Origin: Candidatus Minthosoma caballi
GTDB taxonomy: Bacteria > Bacteroidota > Bacteroidia > Bacteroidales > Bacteroidaceae
Length of the DNA stretch: 64,000 nucleotides
Assembly: GCA_018064505.1 (NCBI GenBank)
Contig: JAGHVC010000155.1
Span: 1 to 64,000, forward strand
Reading direction: 5' to 3'
Positions 44,107 through 52,816 of this stretch are shown one piece after another (positions within the stretch are counted from its first letter, which is position 1; each line of letters starts with the position of its first letter). The position numbers were made by a program, and so were the translations under genes. The notes beneath the pieces are model-generated. The model ran no database searches. It worked only from the letters and a program-made list of their open reading frames with translations, and was not told where the DNA came from.

Positions 44107-45348
44107 ATGAAGTACGACTTTGATAAAGTGGTGGATAGGCGCGGCACCAACTGCGTGAAATGGGATGAAATGGAGAGCGATGACATTATCCCAATGTGGG
44201 TAGCAGACATGGACTTTGAGACTGCACCTTGTGTGATTGAAGCTTTGAAAGCGAGAATGGAACATGGCTGCTTTGGCTACACTTTTGTGCCGGAGAGTTA
44301 TTATGAAGCTACTATTTCTTGGTTTAAGAGAAGGCATCATTGGGAGATAGCTCGAGATTCTTTCATCTATACGAGCGGTGTTGTACCTGCTATCAGTGCT
44401 ATTATCAAGGCGATGACAGTGCCTGGGGACAAGGTGCTGGTGCAGACACCAGTGTATAACTGTTTCTTTTCTAGCATAAGGAATAATGGCTGCATGATTG
44501 AGGAATCTCCATTAGTGATGGCGACATCAGAGTCGGGTAATGGGGATGAAATGTATAAAACGGAGCATTACTACATTGTGGATTGGGAGGACTTTGAGAA
44601 GAAGTGCAGCGATCCTGCGGTGAAGGTGTTCTTGCTTTGCAATCCTCATAATCCAGCAGGGCGCGTGTGGACTCGATGGGAATTGGAGAAGATGGGTGAG
44701 ATATGTATGAAGAATGGGGTGTTTGTGATTAGTGATGAGATTCATTGCGAATTTGTGATGCCTGCAGAAAGAGATGCGATAATGGAGAGTTGCTTTGGAG
44801 AGAAGAAGATTAAGTACACTCCGTATGCTTCTATAAAAGAGGAATTTGCTGATAATTGCGCAGTGTGCATTTCGCCAAGCAAAGCGTTCAATATTGCGGG
44901 TTTGCAGATTGCAAACATCATTGTTAAGAACGACGAACTAAGACGGAAAGTTGATAAGGCAATCAATATCAATGAGGTGTGCGATGTGAATCCTTTTGGA
45001 GTAATTGCTTTGCAAGCGGCTTACAACGAAGGCGAGGAATGGCTGAAAGAATTGAACGAGTACATTTATGAGAATTATAAAGCAGCAAGAGCTTTTCTCT
45101 CAGATAATTGCCCAGAATTGAAAGTTACTACTTTAGAAGGCACCTACCTCATGTGGGTAGATATTCGAGCAACAAGAATGACCACAAAAGAAGTTTTCGA
45201 AAAACTGCTTAAGGAAGGAAGAATCTATGTGAATGAGGGAACGATGTATGGAGAAAGTGCTGGCGAGGGATATATACGAATAAATTTGGCTACAAGAAGA
45301 GAGAGAGTAATGGAGGGAATGAAGAGAATAGCGAAATCGTTGAAATAA
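44107..45348 (+). CDS. PatB/MalY family PLP-dependent C-S lyase or aminotransferase
   Basis: A 413-residue fold-type I PLP enzyme. Near-canonical start YDFDKVVDRRGTNCVKWD and IIPMWVADMDFETAP. YTSGVVPAISAIIKAM, LLCNPHNPAGRVWTRWELEKM and ISDEIHCEF are followed by the PLP-binding lysine in SPSKAFNIAGLQ (~260-271), and INLATRRERVMEGM closes the fold. The family cleaves cystathionine or related thioethers to pyruvate, ammonia and a thiol; MalY also regulates. ATG 44107 is preferred to the GTG one codon earlier. It is cotranscribed with DUF3737. Confidence 0.92.
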   Translation: MKYDFDKVVDRRGTNCVKWDEMESDDIIPMWVADMDFETAPCVIEALKARMEHGCFGYTFVPESYYEATISWFKRRHHWEIARDSFIYTSGVVPAISAIIKAMTVPGDKVLVQTPVYNCFFSSIRNNGCMIEESPLVMATSESGNGDEMYKTEHYYIVDWEDFEKKCSDPAVKVFLLCNPHNPAGRVWTRWELEKMGEICMKNGVFVISDEIHCEFVMPAERDAIMESCFGEKKIKYTPYASIKEEFADNCAVCISPSKAFNIAGLQIANIIVKNDELRRKVDKAININEVCDVNPFGVIALQAAYNEGEEWLKELNEYIYENYKAARAFLSDNCPELKVTTLEGTYLMWVDIRATRMTTKEVFEKLLKEGRIYVNEGTMYGESAGEGYIRINLATRRERVMEGMKRIAKSLK

Positions 45349-45397
45349 ACGAAATCGCTGAAATATAAAAGAAGAAGGGAGGCACCGTTATTGCATA

Positions 45398-46762
45398 CTA
45401 TTCCCCCTCAAACGCTTCGTCCATCCTGATGCAAGTGAGGAAGAACTTGTTGTATAGGCTTGGCGACCACTTCTTCTTGTTGTGCATCTCGCAATAGGCA
45501 TTGAACTGCGCACCGTTCCAGCGTGTATAGTCATACATAGTGAAATAGCCAGTGTAGTCGCGAAGGGTGTCACCCTTGATGCGCTTCTCTTCGCTAATAT
45601 CTCCAAACCAATCCTTGTGCATCATCTGGCGCGCGAATGGTTCGAGCATTGTGGTGCTGAGCAAGTTGTGATGCTTCAACACACACCACACGCACATCCA
45701 GTGATTCTTTCTGGTCACTTCGGCCAGCATTCGTGCGATGCGCTCTTTCAGGTCGCTCATACTGATGGATTTACCATTCATTTCGGTGTGGAAAACTTCG
45801 TTAAATAACATGTCCTTCTCCACTTGCGGATGCAGCACACGCTCTATCTGCTGTTCCAGCATTTGCCACTTTGCCATTACGCTGACCAATGCCGCAATTT
45901 CTTCATTGCTGACATGCTCCTGACTGATTGCACGCCCCAGTTCATCTATGTCGTGCACATGGTTTATATAGCTGAGTTGCAGCGAATGAGGCACTTCTCG
46001 GAGCAACGCTTTCTGTGCTGTCTGCATCTCGTCTACAGTGAGTTGGCGGCCATCGTTGTTGTATGCCAGTTTTGCAAAGTACAATTCCAATTCTTTGCTT
46101 CCATCTTGCGAACTTGCATAACTTTGAATCGCTGCCGTCAGCAATCGTCCTATCTCTTTTGGCTCTACCTCCTGACTGCACAATTTGCATACTCTTCGGA
46201 AGTGATACATCAAATAGCACATCTGCAGGTAGAACTGAAACAATCGCCAGATTCTCTCTGCAGGATTCATGCCTGGGAAATGGGTAATCTTCATCTTCTT
46301 GGCAAACAAGTCATACTTTTCCGACATGGAATCCAAAGTGGCAAGCCACCCTTCTTCGTTGTCGGCAAGCACAAGCTCCTTGAAGCGTGGCAAGAAAGAA
46401 GACATATTGGTTGATAATGAAGGATATTTGTAAAGCGACACCGCATTTCCATTGATGTCTTCATTCAAAATCCTCATTGCCATAGGCGAAACATACTGCC
46501 CCATGAGCACTTCAAATTGTTCATGAAACTCCATGTCCTTCTCTGCACGCGCATGAGCTATCTCCGTTTGTTCCAGGGCATAGTCAATGTCTGCCATATA
46601 GCACAGGCGAGCCGACTTCGCTTGCAGCGACATGATATCGAATGTCAGTTCCTGCACACCGCAGTCATCCACCTCAGTAGCCAGCACACGGCTCATAGCC
46701 ATCAGGTTCTCCACCTGGCGGTCAAACGCTTCATAGTTCAGTTCCAATCTTTCTTCTGCCAT
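45398..46762 (-). CDS. Unknown helical protein
   Basis: A 454-residue soluble protein not matched to any family I know. ATG 46762 (MAEERLELNYEAFDRQVENLMAM) is chosen because a -7 TATCTTTG (complement of 46785-46792) puts the RNA start at about 46780; the frame upstream is not translated. It is mostly helical, with YFAKLAYNNDGRQLTVDEMQTAQKALLREVP in the middle and a Trp/His/Cys-rich part near the end (HWMCVWCVLKHHNLLS, GYFTMYDYTRWNGAQFNAYCEMHNKKKW). It neighbours a VapE-type gene and another short unknown gene on the same strand, suggesting accessory DNA. Confidence 0.65.
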   Translation of the reverse strand: MAEERLELNYEAFDRQVENLMAMSRVLATEVDDCGVQELTFDIMSLQAKSARLCYMADIDYALEQTEIAHARAEKDMEFHEQFEVLMGQYVSPMAMRILNEDINGNAVSLYKYPSLSTNMSSFLPRFKELVLADNEEGWLATLDSMSEKYDLFAKKMKITHFPGMNPAERIWRLFQFYLQMCYLMYHFRRVCKLCSQEVEPKEIGRLLTAAIQSYASSQDGSKELELYFAKLAYNNDGRQLTVDEMQTAQKALLREVPHSLQLSYINHVHDIDELGRAISQEHVSNEEIAALVSVMAKWQMLEQQIERVLHPQVEKDMLFNEVFHTEMNGKSISMSDLKERIARMLAEVTRKNHWMCVWCVLKHHNLLSTTMLEPFARQMMHKDWFGDISEEKRIKGDTLRDYTGYFTMYDYTRWNGAQFNAYCEMHNKKKWSPSLYNKFFLTCIRMDEAFEGE

Positions 46763-46907
46763 TGTCTTTTCAAAAATTGTCATGCAAAGATAACGAAACA
46801 AAACGGGAAAAGCATCCCGAAGGACGCTTTTTCTTGTCAGACAATGTGTAACTTTGATTATTGACTGCGTTGAGTCATACGGAGCATACCATTCGATAAT
46901 GGTTTGA

Positions 46908-47005
46908 AACACAGAGGATGCGGAGGACGCAGAGGTATAAATATAAAACATCTGTTTTTCTTTGATACTCAGAGTCCCCTCTGAGTCCTCAGAGAACTCT
47001 GTGTT
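46908..47005. repeat. ACACAGAG palindromic repeat, copy 2 of 2
   Basis: AACACAGAG (46908-46916) and its inverse CTCTGTGTT (46997-47005) bound a 98-bp element. Inside are GGAGGACGCAGAG and CTCTGAGTCCTCAGAG, itself a hairpin, with a T-rich centre (TGTTTTTCTTTG). It is related to 3732-3804. It lies after the stop of the 47020-47430 gene. Confidence 0.55.
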
Positions 47006-47019
47006 AAAACTATGAATAA

Positions 47020-47430
47020 TTATGGTTTGCTAACTACAACCACATCCTTGTATCGGTCGAATCCCAAGGACACATCTGCACCGTATCGCTGGAACATCTC
47101 CAGCAGCACTTCCTGCTCTTCTGGTGTAATTGCACGAATGCCATTTTTCGCACGGGAGTATGTTGGCTGGCTGCCGAAGAACCCATAGCCATTGAAAGCT
47201 CTGGCTTTGCCTATTGGCATGGTGTCAAGCATCTTCACAAATCCGTATGCCCAGCGTTCTGTCTTTTCCACTATCAGGTGAGGACAGCCGTCGGCGGTTG
47301 GAGTGATGAAACGGGTGTTGAGCACTTCGAAGGACTCATCTTCCTGAGCTTTCACATTGTTAGCGTAATGTACGCAAATGCCACTCTTTGGGCACGCTGT
47401 CAATGGACAGCAAGCATTGTTTGTAATCAT
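47020..47430 (-). CDS. Small Cys-containing unknown protein (DUF6078-like)
   Basis: A 136-residue soluble protein. The N-terminus has four cysteines in close order (NNACCPLTACPKSGICVHY, ~4-22), a possible metal site. Then comes a conserved-looking body (ADGCPHLIVEKTERWAYGFVKMLDTMPIGKARAFNGYGFFG) and an ending YGADVSLGFDRYKDVVVVSKP. It resembles Bacteroidales proteins annotated DUF6078, but I am not certain. No partner is evident. It stands alone between repeat-rich gaps on the same strand as the VapE-type gene. Confidence 0.65.
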   Translation of the reverse strand: MITNNACCPLTACPKSGICVHYANNVKAQEDESFEVLNTRFITPTADGCPHLIVEKTERWAYGFVKMLDTMPIGKARAFNGYGFFGSQPTYSRAKNGIRAITPEEQEVLLEMFQRYGADVSLGFDRYKDVVVVSKP

Positions 47431-47842
47431 TGTTTCGGTGTTTATTGTTTTGATTGTTAGTATATTCGCTTTATTCGCTTTAAGAGAATACGCTTATTCG
47501 CACGGTGTGAATAACAGTAGTCATAGAGGTTGAATGAAGGTATCCATACGGCAAGAATAACCGCATTCACTGGAAGAGTGTTTTGTGAATACTCCTGCGA
47601 TTGTGTGGAGTGGGGGAGAGTGATTGTTTTGAGGCATCTTTAGGTGGTGTTGGTGGAAATGAATTTAGTAAGAAAGTCGTCACTCATCACAAAATGTCTT
47701 TAATGATGTGAAAATCAGTAATGTATAGGTGTGATGAGTGATATTTGACTCGTCACACACTCGTCACACTTGTATCATATAGATAATCAAATGATTAAGA
47801 GGTGTGTGTGACGAGTGATGAGTGTTTTTAATTCTATCCAGT
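47431..47842. other. Repeat-rich gap with inverted GTCACACAC element
   Basis: TTATTCGC words occur three times at about 47462-47501. Further on, ACTCGTCACACAC (47748-47760) pairs with GTGTGTGACGAGT (47804-47816), and GATGAGTGTTTTTAA follows. This could terminate rightward RNA or, as DNA, resembles the element at 13143-13230. GTCACTCATCAC near 47690 belongs to the same word family. No gene seen. Confidence 0.5.
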
Positions 47843-49099
47843 TTAAGCAGCAATGCCTACAAGATGATAAAGAACTCCATTCCTTGTGTGTTTTGACACG
47901 CACCCCAGACACTTCAGAGTCTGTCCCACACGAATGTTAGTTGCATTACCAGTTTTCATCGAAGGATAAGCCTTGCTCAGTGTCTTGCACACCTCCTTGC
48001 AGCTCAGCCATTCGCCATCCTCTCCTTCCTCTGGCAGACGATAGCAATGGAGGAGTATCCTCTCCATGTCGTCAGTGCGGAAGAAAGGAAGGTTTGCCTG
48101 CTGCATGCGCTCAACTTGGTCATTGCCAAACCAATATGGAGTGTTCTCCACATTGAGCTCGTGCAAGAGCTGGGCATAGAGCTGAGGGTAGTTGATAGGC
48201 GAAGCATTGTCGATGAATTGTCCTTTCTTCACGCGAATGCAGATGTAGCGGCGACTGCCTGTAGGGTCGCAAAGCGGATGCTCATCGTTCGTGGTAGCAA
48301 GGAAACTTGCATAGCGACGACGATCCTCTTGCGCCCTTCCGAAGATAGGACGACCATTCACCTTCACCTTCGAGAGAGTTTGCTTCAGCTTGCCCTGCTG
48401 AGCCACACCCATGTTGGCAAACTCGTCGATGTTGACAAGCAAGTTGTGGGTAAGCGCCATCTCGCTGTCAAACTTATTGCCGAAGTTGATGTGATCCATG
48501 AAATAGCAGCGCAGATGCTCGGGCAGAAGACGCACAGCGAAGGTGCTCTTTCCGCATCCCTGCTCTCCAATCAGGATAGGCACGCACTCATTGCCATGCA
48601 GCATGTCCATGCCCAGCCAGTGTGCCACAGCAGAGCGCATCCATGTGGCGCACCACGAGAGCTGTTCGCTGGTGATGCCTGGAATGCGACCAAAAAGGTC
48701 TGCCACATGATTCTTGCCATCCCACTCAGGCAGGTAGCCAAGAAACTCATTCACAGGGTCGTAAGTCACCACAGCATCAGAGTTGATGTACTCCTCAATG
48801 TTCTGTCGTGGCGACTTTTCGCCACCCACGCCAGCTTTCTTGGCATGGCGCACAATGGAGTTTACCACCTCTGCTGTCACTGCCTTCCATTCGGGCTTCA
48901 TGCCTTCTGCCGCATCCGCATCTTTAATATGTGAAGCACTTGCCAGACACATGGTCACTTCCACCTTGCTGTTCAGCACATTGCGACGAAACATGTAATT
49001 CTCATCAAGGAAAGCCTCTACCTCGTAGATAGCTTCCTGCATCTCGGTCATCTTCATCAAAGACACCTCGATGTCTGTGTTCTGATTGTTCTCTGTCAT
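47843..49099 (-). CDS. VapE-type (virulence-associated E) ATPase
   Basis: A 418-residue protein of the VapE/DUF3874-like P-loop group common in prophages and genomic islands. Walker A is at VPILIGEQGCGKSTFAVRLL (~178-197), the Walker B/metal region at NLLVNIDEFANMG, and RRYASFLATTNDEHPLCDPTGSRRYICI is the sensor/arginine-finger region. The C-terminal ~80 residues (WLSCKEVCKTLSKAYPSMKTGNATNIRVGQTLKCLG) look like a winged-helix DNA-binding end. No primase domain is fused and no phage genes are near, so it is a solitary copy. A -7 TAACTTTG (complement of 49138-49145) lies upstream. Confidence 0.88.
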   Translation of the reverse strand: MTENNQNTDIEVSLMKMTEMQEAIYEVEAFLDENYMFRRNVLNSKVEVTMCLASASHIKDADAAEGMKPEWKAVTAEVVNSIVRHAKKAGVGGEKSPRQNIEEYINSDAVVTYDPVNEFLGYLPEWDGKNHVADLFGRIPGITSEQLSWCATWMRSAVAHWLGMDMLHGNECVPILIGEQGCGKSTFAVRLLPEHLRCYFMDHINFGNKFDSEMALTHNLLVNIDEFANMGVAQQGKLKQTLSKVKVNGRPIFGRAQEDRRRYASFLATTNDEHPLCDPTGSRRYICIRVKKGQFIDNASPINYPQLYAQLLHELNVENTPYWFGNDQVERMQQANLPFFRTDDMERILLHCYRLPEEGEDGEWLSCKEVCKTLSKAYPSMKTGNATNIRVGQTLKCLGCVSKHTRNGVLYHLVGIAA

Positions 49100-49289
49100 A
49101 AGAATAAAATTTAGATGTTTGAAAATTTCGATGCCGCAAAGTTACTGCCTCCTGGTGCCATAGACCTACTTTTCCCCGCAGTTGACATGGAGAAAGAAAT
49201 GAAACGGGGAAAAGAAAACAAGGAACGGGGAAACGGAAAGGGAAGAACAGCGCTATTTCCGTTCTCTCTAATACAAAACAGACTTATTA

Positions 49290-49321
49290 TTTGGAACAAA
49301 AGGAATAATCACTTAACTTTG
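49290..49321 (+). promoter_or_regulatory. Promoter of the AAA ATPase/nuclease-like gene
   Basis: TTTG (49290-49293), 20 bp, TAACTTTG (49314-49321): full consensus, ~30 nt before ATG 49359. Confidence 0.8.
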
Positions 49322-49358
49322 CACTACAAAGATTGCAACCAAACAAATTCTATTGGTC

Positions 49359-50915
49359 ATGAAGTCATTCAATACAGCTGGCACTTGTCGCCCTAATGAG
49401 CATTATATGGTGGACATCACCGAGCGTCTGGAAATCATCAGAAAGATGATAGCCAAGGGTGATTATTTCTGTATAAATAGAGGAAGACAGTATGGCAAGA
49501 CAACTACACTCGAAGCTATAAGCAAGCAGCTTTCTGATGAGTATTGTGTATATAAAATCAGTTTTGAAGGCATTGACGATAGTGCTTTCGACAATGCGAG
49601 AACAGCATGTGCAATATTCTTGAAACTGTTGAAGAGAAGGGCTCGTACTGCAACATCAAGTGAAGAAGTAAAACGTTTTTTTGACGAAGTGGCTCCAAGA
49701 AACCTTGAAACAATAACAGAAATAGACTTTGCTGATATTATTGCAGAATTGTGCTCATTATCGCCAAAGCCTATTGTCATATTAATTGACGAGGTTGACC
49801 AAGCTGGTAATAATGACGGATTCATCAGATTCCTTGGAGTCTTGAGAAATATGTATCTTAACAAAGAAGATGATCCAACTATCCAATCCGTCATCCTTGC
49901 CGGTGTCTATGACATCAAGAATCTCAAACTAAAGATGCGTCCTGAGGAGCAGCACCAGTACAATTCTCCTTGGAACATCGCCGTACCTTTCGATGTTGAC
50001 ATGAGTCTGTCGGCTGTGGGTATTGCAGATATGCTTGCAGAATACAAGGCTGACCACAACCTGACGTTTGATGAAACAGTTGTTGCCCAGATGATACGCG
50101 ACTACACCTCAGGCTATCCGTATCTTGTCAGTCGAATCTGCCAGATTGTCGATGCAGAACAATACACATGGGATAAGGAAGGAGTGCAGAAAGCTATCAA
50201 TAAAATCCTGACAGAAGGCAGCACACTTTTTGATGACATTGCAAAGAAATTGGACGAGTTCCCTGAATTAGAGCGCACCATCAAAGGAGTTCTTTTCAAC
50301 GGTTACCGCTACTCATTCAACTACTACGACAAGGCAACGAACCTTGCCCTGATGTTCAATTTCGTCAAGCAGCAGGATGGCGCGTTTGCAGTTGCATGTC
50401 GTATGTTTGAAACTTGGTTCTACGAATACTTTATCTCGCAGGACAAGAACTCTGCAGACTTCATACAGGGCATGACCGACAAGAGTCAGTTCATTCACGA
50501 CGGCATCATTGACATCCCACGTCTTTTCGCTCGCTTCATTGACCACATGAACAAAACATATAAAATGGATCATGAAAACGAGTTTATTGAGGATGATGCT
50601 CGCAAAGTGTTCCTCACCTATCTGCGCCCCGTCATCAACGGCATTGGCAGCTATCACATTGAGGAACAGACGCGCGACCATGACCGCATGGACATCGTCA
50701 TCGACTATCTTGGCAAGCAGTATGTCATCGAACTCAAGATTTGGCGAGGCAATGCCTACAATGAAAGAGGTGAGGAGCAACTACTCCGCTATCTCGAATA
50801 CTTTGACCTCCAGCAAGGATATTTGCTCAGCTTCTGTTTCAACAAGAAAAAGACCTCTGGATTGCTACCACCTGTAGAAATCGGAGGACGCATGTTGATT
50901 GAGGCAATTGTGTAA
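49359..50915 (+). CDS. AAA-like ATPase with C-terminal PD-(D/E)XK nuclease-like domain
   Basis: A 518-residue protein. ATG 49359 (MKSFNTAGTCRPNEHYMVDITERL) lies right behind a consensus promoter; the TTG six bases earlier is less likely. ATPase: CINRGRQYGKTTTLEAI (Walker A, ~38-54) and KPIVILIDEVDQAG (Walker B, ~137-150). The C-terminal part has DHDRMDIVIDYLGKQYVIELKIWRG (~454-478), with the D...ExK pattern of the PD-(D/E)XK superfamily. Proteins of this design (AAA-ATPase_like) are abundant in Bacteroidetes and near mobile DNA; their role, possibly defence or DNA processing, is unsettled. It is monocistronic. Confidence 0.85.
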   Translation: MKSFNTAGTCRPNEHYMVDITERLEIIRKMIAKGDYFCINRGRQYGKTTTLEAISKQLSDEYCVYKISFEGIDDSAFDNARTACAIFLKLLKRRARTATSSEEVKRFFDEVAPRNLETITEIDFADIIAELCSLSPKPIVILIDEVDQAGNNDGFIRFLGVLRNMYLNKEDDPTIQSVILAGVYDIKNLKLKMRPEEQHQYNSPWNIAVPFDVDMSLSAVGIADMLAEYKADHNLTFDETVVAQMIRDYTSGYPYLVSRICQIVDAEQYTWDKEGVQKAINKILTEGSTLFDDIAKKLDEFPELERTIKGVLFNGYRYSFNYYDKATNLALMFNFVKQQDGAFAVACRMFETWFYEYFISQDKNSADFIQGMTDKSQFIHDGIIDIPRLFARFIDHMNKTYKMDHENEFIEDDARKVFLTYLRPVINGIGSYHIEEQTRDHDRMDIVIDYLGKQYVIELKIWRGNAYNERGEEQLLRYLEYFDLQQGYLLSFCFNKKKTSGLLPPVEIGGRMLIEAIV

Positions 50916-50996
50916 AAAATGAACATCCTACAAACCAATGAAACTATTTTGAGCTTTGTAGTTGGATGATATAGAAAACAAAAACTCAAATTTACC

Positions 50997-51121
50997 CCTT
51001 GAAAGGATTTAGGGCAGCCGCCCTTGTTGGTGAGTTTACCCAAATTTCCAGACAAGCAAGCTTTTCTGATAAATTTGTGCAAACTTACCAACAACCCTTC
51101 GGGTAATAAACCCTTTCAAGG
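50997..51121. repeat. Nested cloverleaf-like palindrome
   Basis: Outer arms CCTTGAAAGGATTTA (50997-51011) and TAAACCCTTTCAAGG (51107-51121) match at 14 of 15. Inner arms TTGTTGGTGAGTTT (51024-51037) and AAACTTACCAACAA (51081-51094) match at 13 of 14. The innermost CAAATTT (51041-51047) and AAATTTG (51071-51077) match fully. Each gap between stems holds its own small hairpin: GGGC-AGCC-GCCC on the left, ACCC-TTC-GGGT on the right. A single strand would fold into a cloverleaf-like shape. No gene inside. Confidence 0.8.
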
Positions 51122-51166
51122 CGATAAAACAGAATTAAACCACCATCCGGATAAAGACCGTAATAT

Positions 51167-51229
51167 ATTGTGTATGCAACGCGTACATTTTTTCGGAAGA
51201 TTAAATTATGTACGCAGCGAGTACACAAT
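51167..51229. repeat. Interrupted inverted repeat
   Basis: ATTGTGTA (51167-51174) and GCGTACAT (51181-51188) are mirrored by ATGTACGC (51208-51215) and TACACAAT (51222-51229). Two perfect 8-bp arms are separated by six unmatched bases on each side. It could be an operator or small hairpin. The gap 50916-51466 otherwise holds no gene. Confidence 0.6.
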
Positions 51230-51361
51230 TAACTTGGACACATCATCGTTTTAGTCTCTACATCATGTGATACTTATTTGAATACAAGTGTTGACATTCT
51301 CTCTTGCAAATGAGAGAAACATCCTTACTTGTATCTTAAAACACAGAAAACCATCAAGAAA

Positions 51362-51393
51362 TTTGGTGGTAATAATCGTTTTGTTTAATTTTG
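51362..51393 (+). promoter_or_regulatory. Promoter of the two-lipoprotein unit
   Basis: TTTG (51362-51365), 20 bp, TAATTTTG (51386-51393), ~75 nt before ATG 51467. Confidence 0.75.
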
Positions 51394-51466
51394 CAAAGTC
51401 ACAAACTGAATCGAAACGATAAACAAACTGTACATTCAGTCAATCTAGCCTTCCTTATTTGTCATT

Positions 51467-51997
51467 ATGATGAAAATCGGATTACAACAAAAACAAACAC
51501 TGAGACGAATACTTTACCCGTTATTTTTCGTATTTTCCATCTTGCTAATATCATGTGAGAAGAATGATGAAGGAAACAGCAGCGAACAGCCATCCAATGA
51601 TTTCTTCATAGGGAAAACTTACAAATACGAAGAGAAGAACACAATCTGTGAAATCGGCGATGAAGACTATCTGAGGGAATCGACTTTTACTTATAGCTTA
51701 AAATTCCTATCCACTTCATCAATAGTACGAGAGGTGAAGAAAGAGCATCCGAGCAGAGTTGTGTTCTATGAATCGGACACCTTGAATCATTCTGACAAAT
51801 ATTCAGATGATTACTACTACAATGTGGAAAACAATCTATCATGCATAAAATACTATCCAGATGACAAATCATTCATCGTAAGGGCAGCCAATATAGGGCT
51901 CAACGCAAAGTTTGATTCTGATAGCACGTTGTTCGTTGTTGATTTTGGCACTATCACCTCCGCATTGTCAAGCGGAATGGTTCTAAAAGTGCAATAA
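51467..51997 (+). CDS. Small lipoprotein of unknown function (first of a pair)
   Basis: A 176-residue lipoprotein: basic N-terminus, hydrophobic ILYPLFFVFSILLISC with the lipid Cys near residue 30, then a Glu/Asn/Ser linker. A beta-rich domain follows (FFIGKTYKYEEKNTICEIGDEDYLRESTFTYSLKFLS ... LFVVDFGTITSALSSGMVLKVQ). It is Tyr/Asp-rich (SDKYSDDYYYNVENNLSCIKYYPDD). No known family is recognised. A second small lipoprotein gene follows after 40 bp. ATG 51467 and 51470 are adjacent; either may be used. Confidence 0.7.
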   Translation: MMKIGLQQKQTLRRILYPLFFVFSILLISCEKNDEGNSSEQPSNDFFIGKTYKYEEKNTICEIGDEDYLRESTFTYSLKFLSTSSIVREVKKEHPSRVVFYESDTLNHSDKYSDDYYYNVENNLSCIKYYPDDKSFIVRAANIGLNAKFDSDSTLFVVDFGTITSALSSGMVLKVQ

Positions 51998-52037
51998 CCC
52001 TTCAAGTGCCACCTTAAAAAATCTAAGAGTTTTTGTC

Positions 52038-52487
52038 ATGCAAAAGTTAATCACAGCCATAATACTTGCAATATCAATCATCTCTTGTTCTCAAGATGAA
52101 GAAGCTGCCATGTCAGCAAAAGACGGGCAATACTTATTCCAGAATGACACATGCACCGTTAATATAAATTTGGAGTCAGGGAAAATGGTGCATATCTGGA
52201 TTTTCAAAAACAATAAATTTGTCCTGCAGCAGCTTTATCAGAATGGTATCTCCACACAAGGCGAATATCCTAATTACATATATGAAGTTAGTCCTATTGA
52301 TGGAGATCCTAACAAAGCTATTATTCGTGCTTCATTCTCTTCACCTACCACATTCGAAGCAACTGTAGAAGGCTCATTTGGTTGTTCATCAAAGAAAATC
52401 GCCGTACCTTTACACATGACTTTCGGGAGGTCGGATAAAGTCCTTGACGAAAACGGAGATGGCATTTTGGACGAAGCGCAACCATAG
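52038..52487 (+). CDS. Small lipoprotein with acidic calcium-loop-like end (second of a pair)
   Basis: A 149-residue lipoprotein: MQKLITAIILAISIISC with the lipid Cys at 17. The body is beta-rich (QYLFQNDTCTVNINLESGKMVHIWIFKNNKFVLQQLYQNG). The last residues, DKVLDENGDGILDEAQP, contain a D-x-N-G-D-G-x-x-D pattern typical of calcium-binding loops. Function is unknown. It is probably co-expressed with the lipoprotein just upstream, both likely on the outer membrane. Confidence 0.7.
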   Translation: MQKLITAIILAISIISCSQDEEAAMSAKDGQYLFQNDTCTVNINLESGKMVHIWIFKNNKFVLQQLYQNGISTQGEYPNYIYEVSPIDGDPNKAIIRASFSSPTTFEATVEGSFGCSSKKIAVPLHMTFGRSDKVLDENGDGILDEAQP

Positions 52488-52816
52488 ATTTATATTATTG
52501 TGTACCCTTTAGGGATGCTACAAGGATAATTATACCCAAATTACACCTTTTCGGGATTATTATTTGGCAGCATCGGTAAAACGCCTTACATTTATACCCG
52601 AAAGGGATTATTTACGTGAATTCAGCTCTGCCAGATTGTTTAGGCAACCACTGCAATGTTTGTCAAGAAGTTTCGTATCCATTAAAAATGTGTAATATTA
52701 CACAAAAAGTCGTGCCAAAAATGTGTATTTTTACACTTTTTTGATAGATACATCGTTTTCTGATTTGTTTTTTGTATATTTGCAGCCGTAACGACAAGCA
52801 ATAGAAACAAACGGTT
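52488..52816. other. Gap with short CCC...GGGATTA palindromes; promoter for the next gene
   Basis: Three short palindromes recur: CCCTTTAGGG (about 52506), CCTTTTCGGGATTATT (about 52546) and CCCGAAAGGGATTATT (about 52597). Near its end, TATATTTG (52775-52782) is a good -7 element for the gene at 52817, with no clean -33. No gene seen. Confidence 0.45.

Noticed and set aside
47843-49099. Prophage
   Set aside because: Only a VapE-type gene is present; no integrase, capsid, tail or lysis gene is found nearby.
49115-49396. Open frame of 93 codons on the plus strand
   Set aside because: It overlaps the promoter of the leftward VapE-type gene and the promoter of the next rightward gene, and its sequence looks like translated intergenic DNA.
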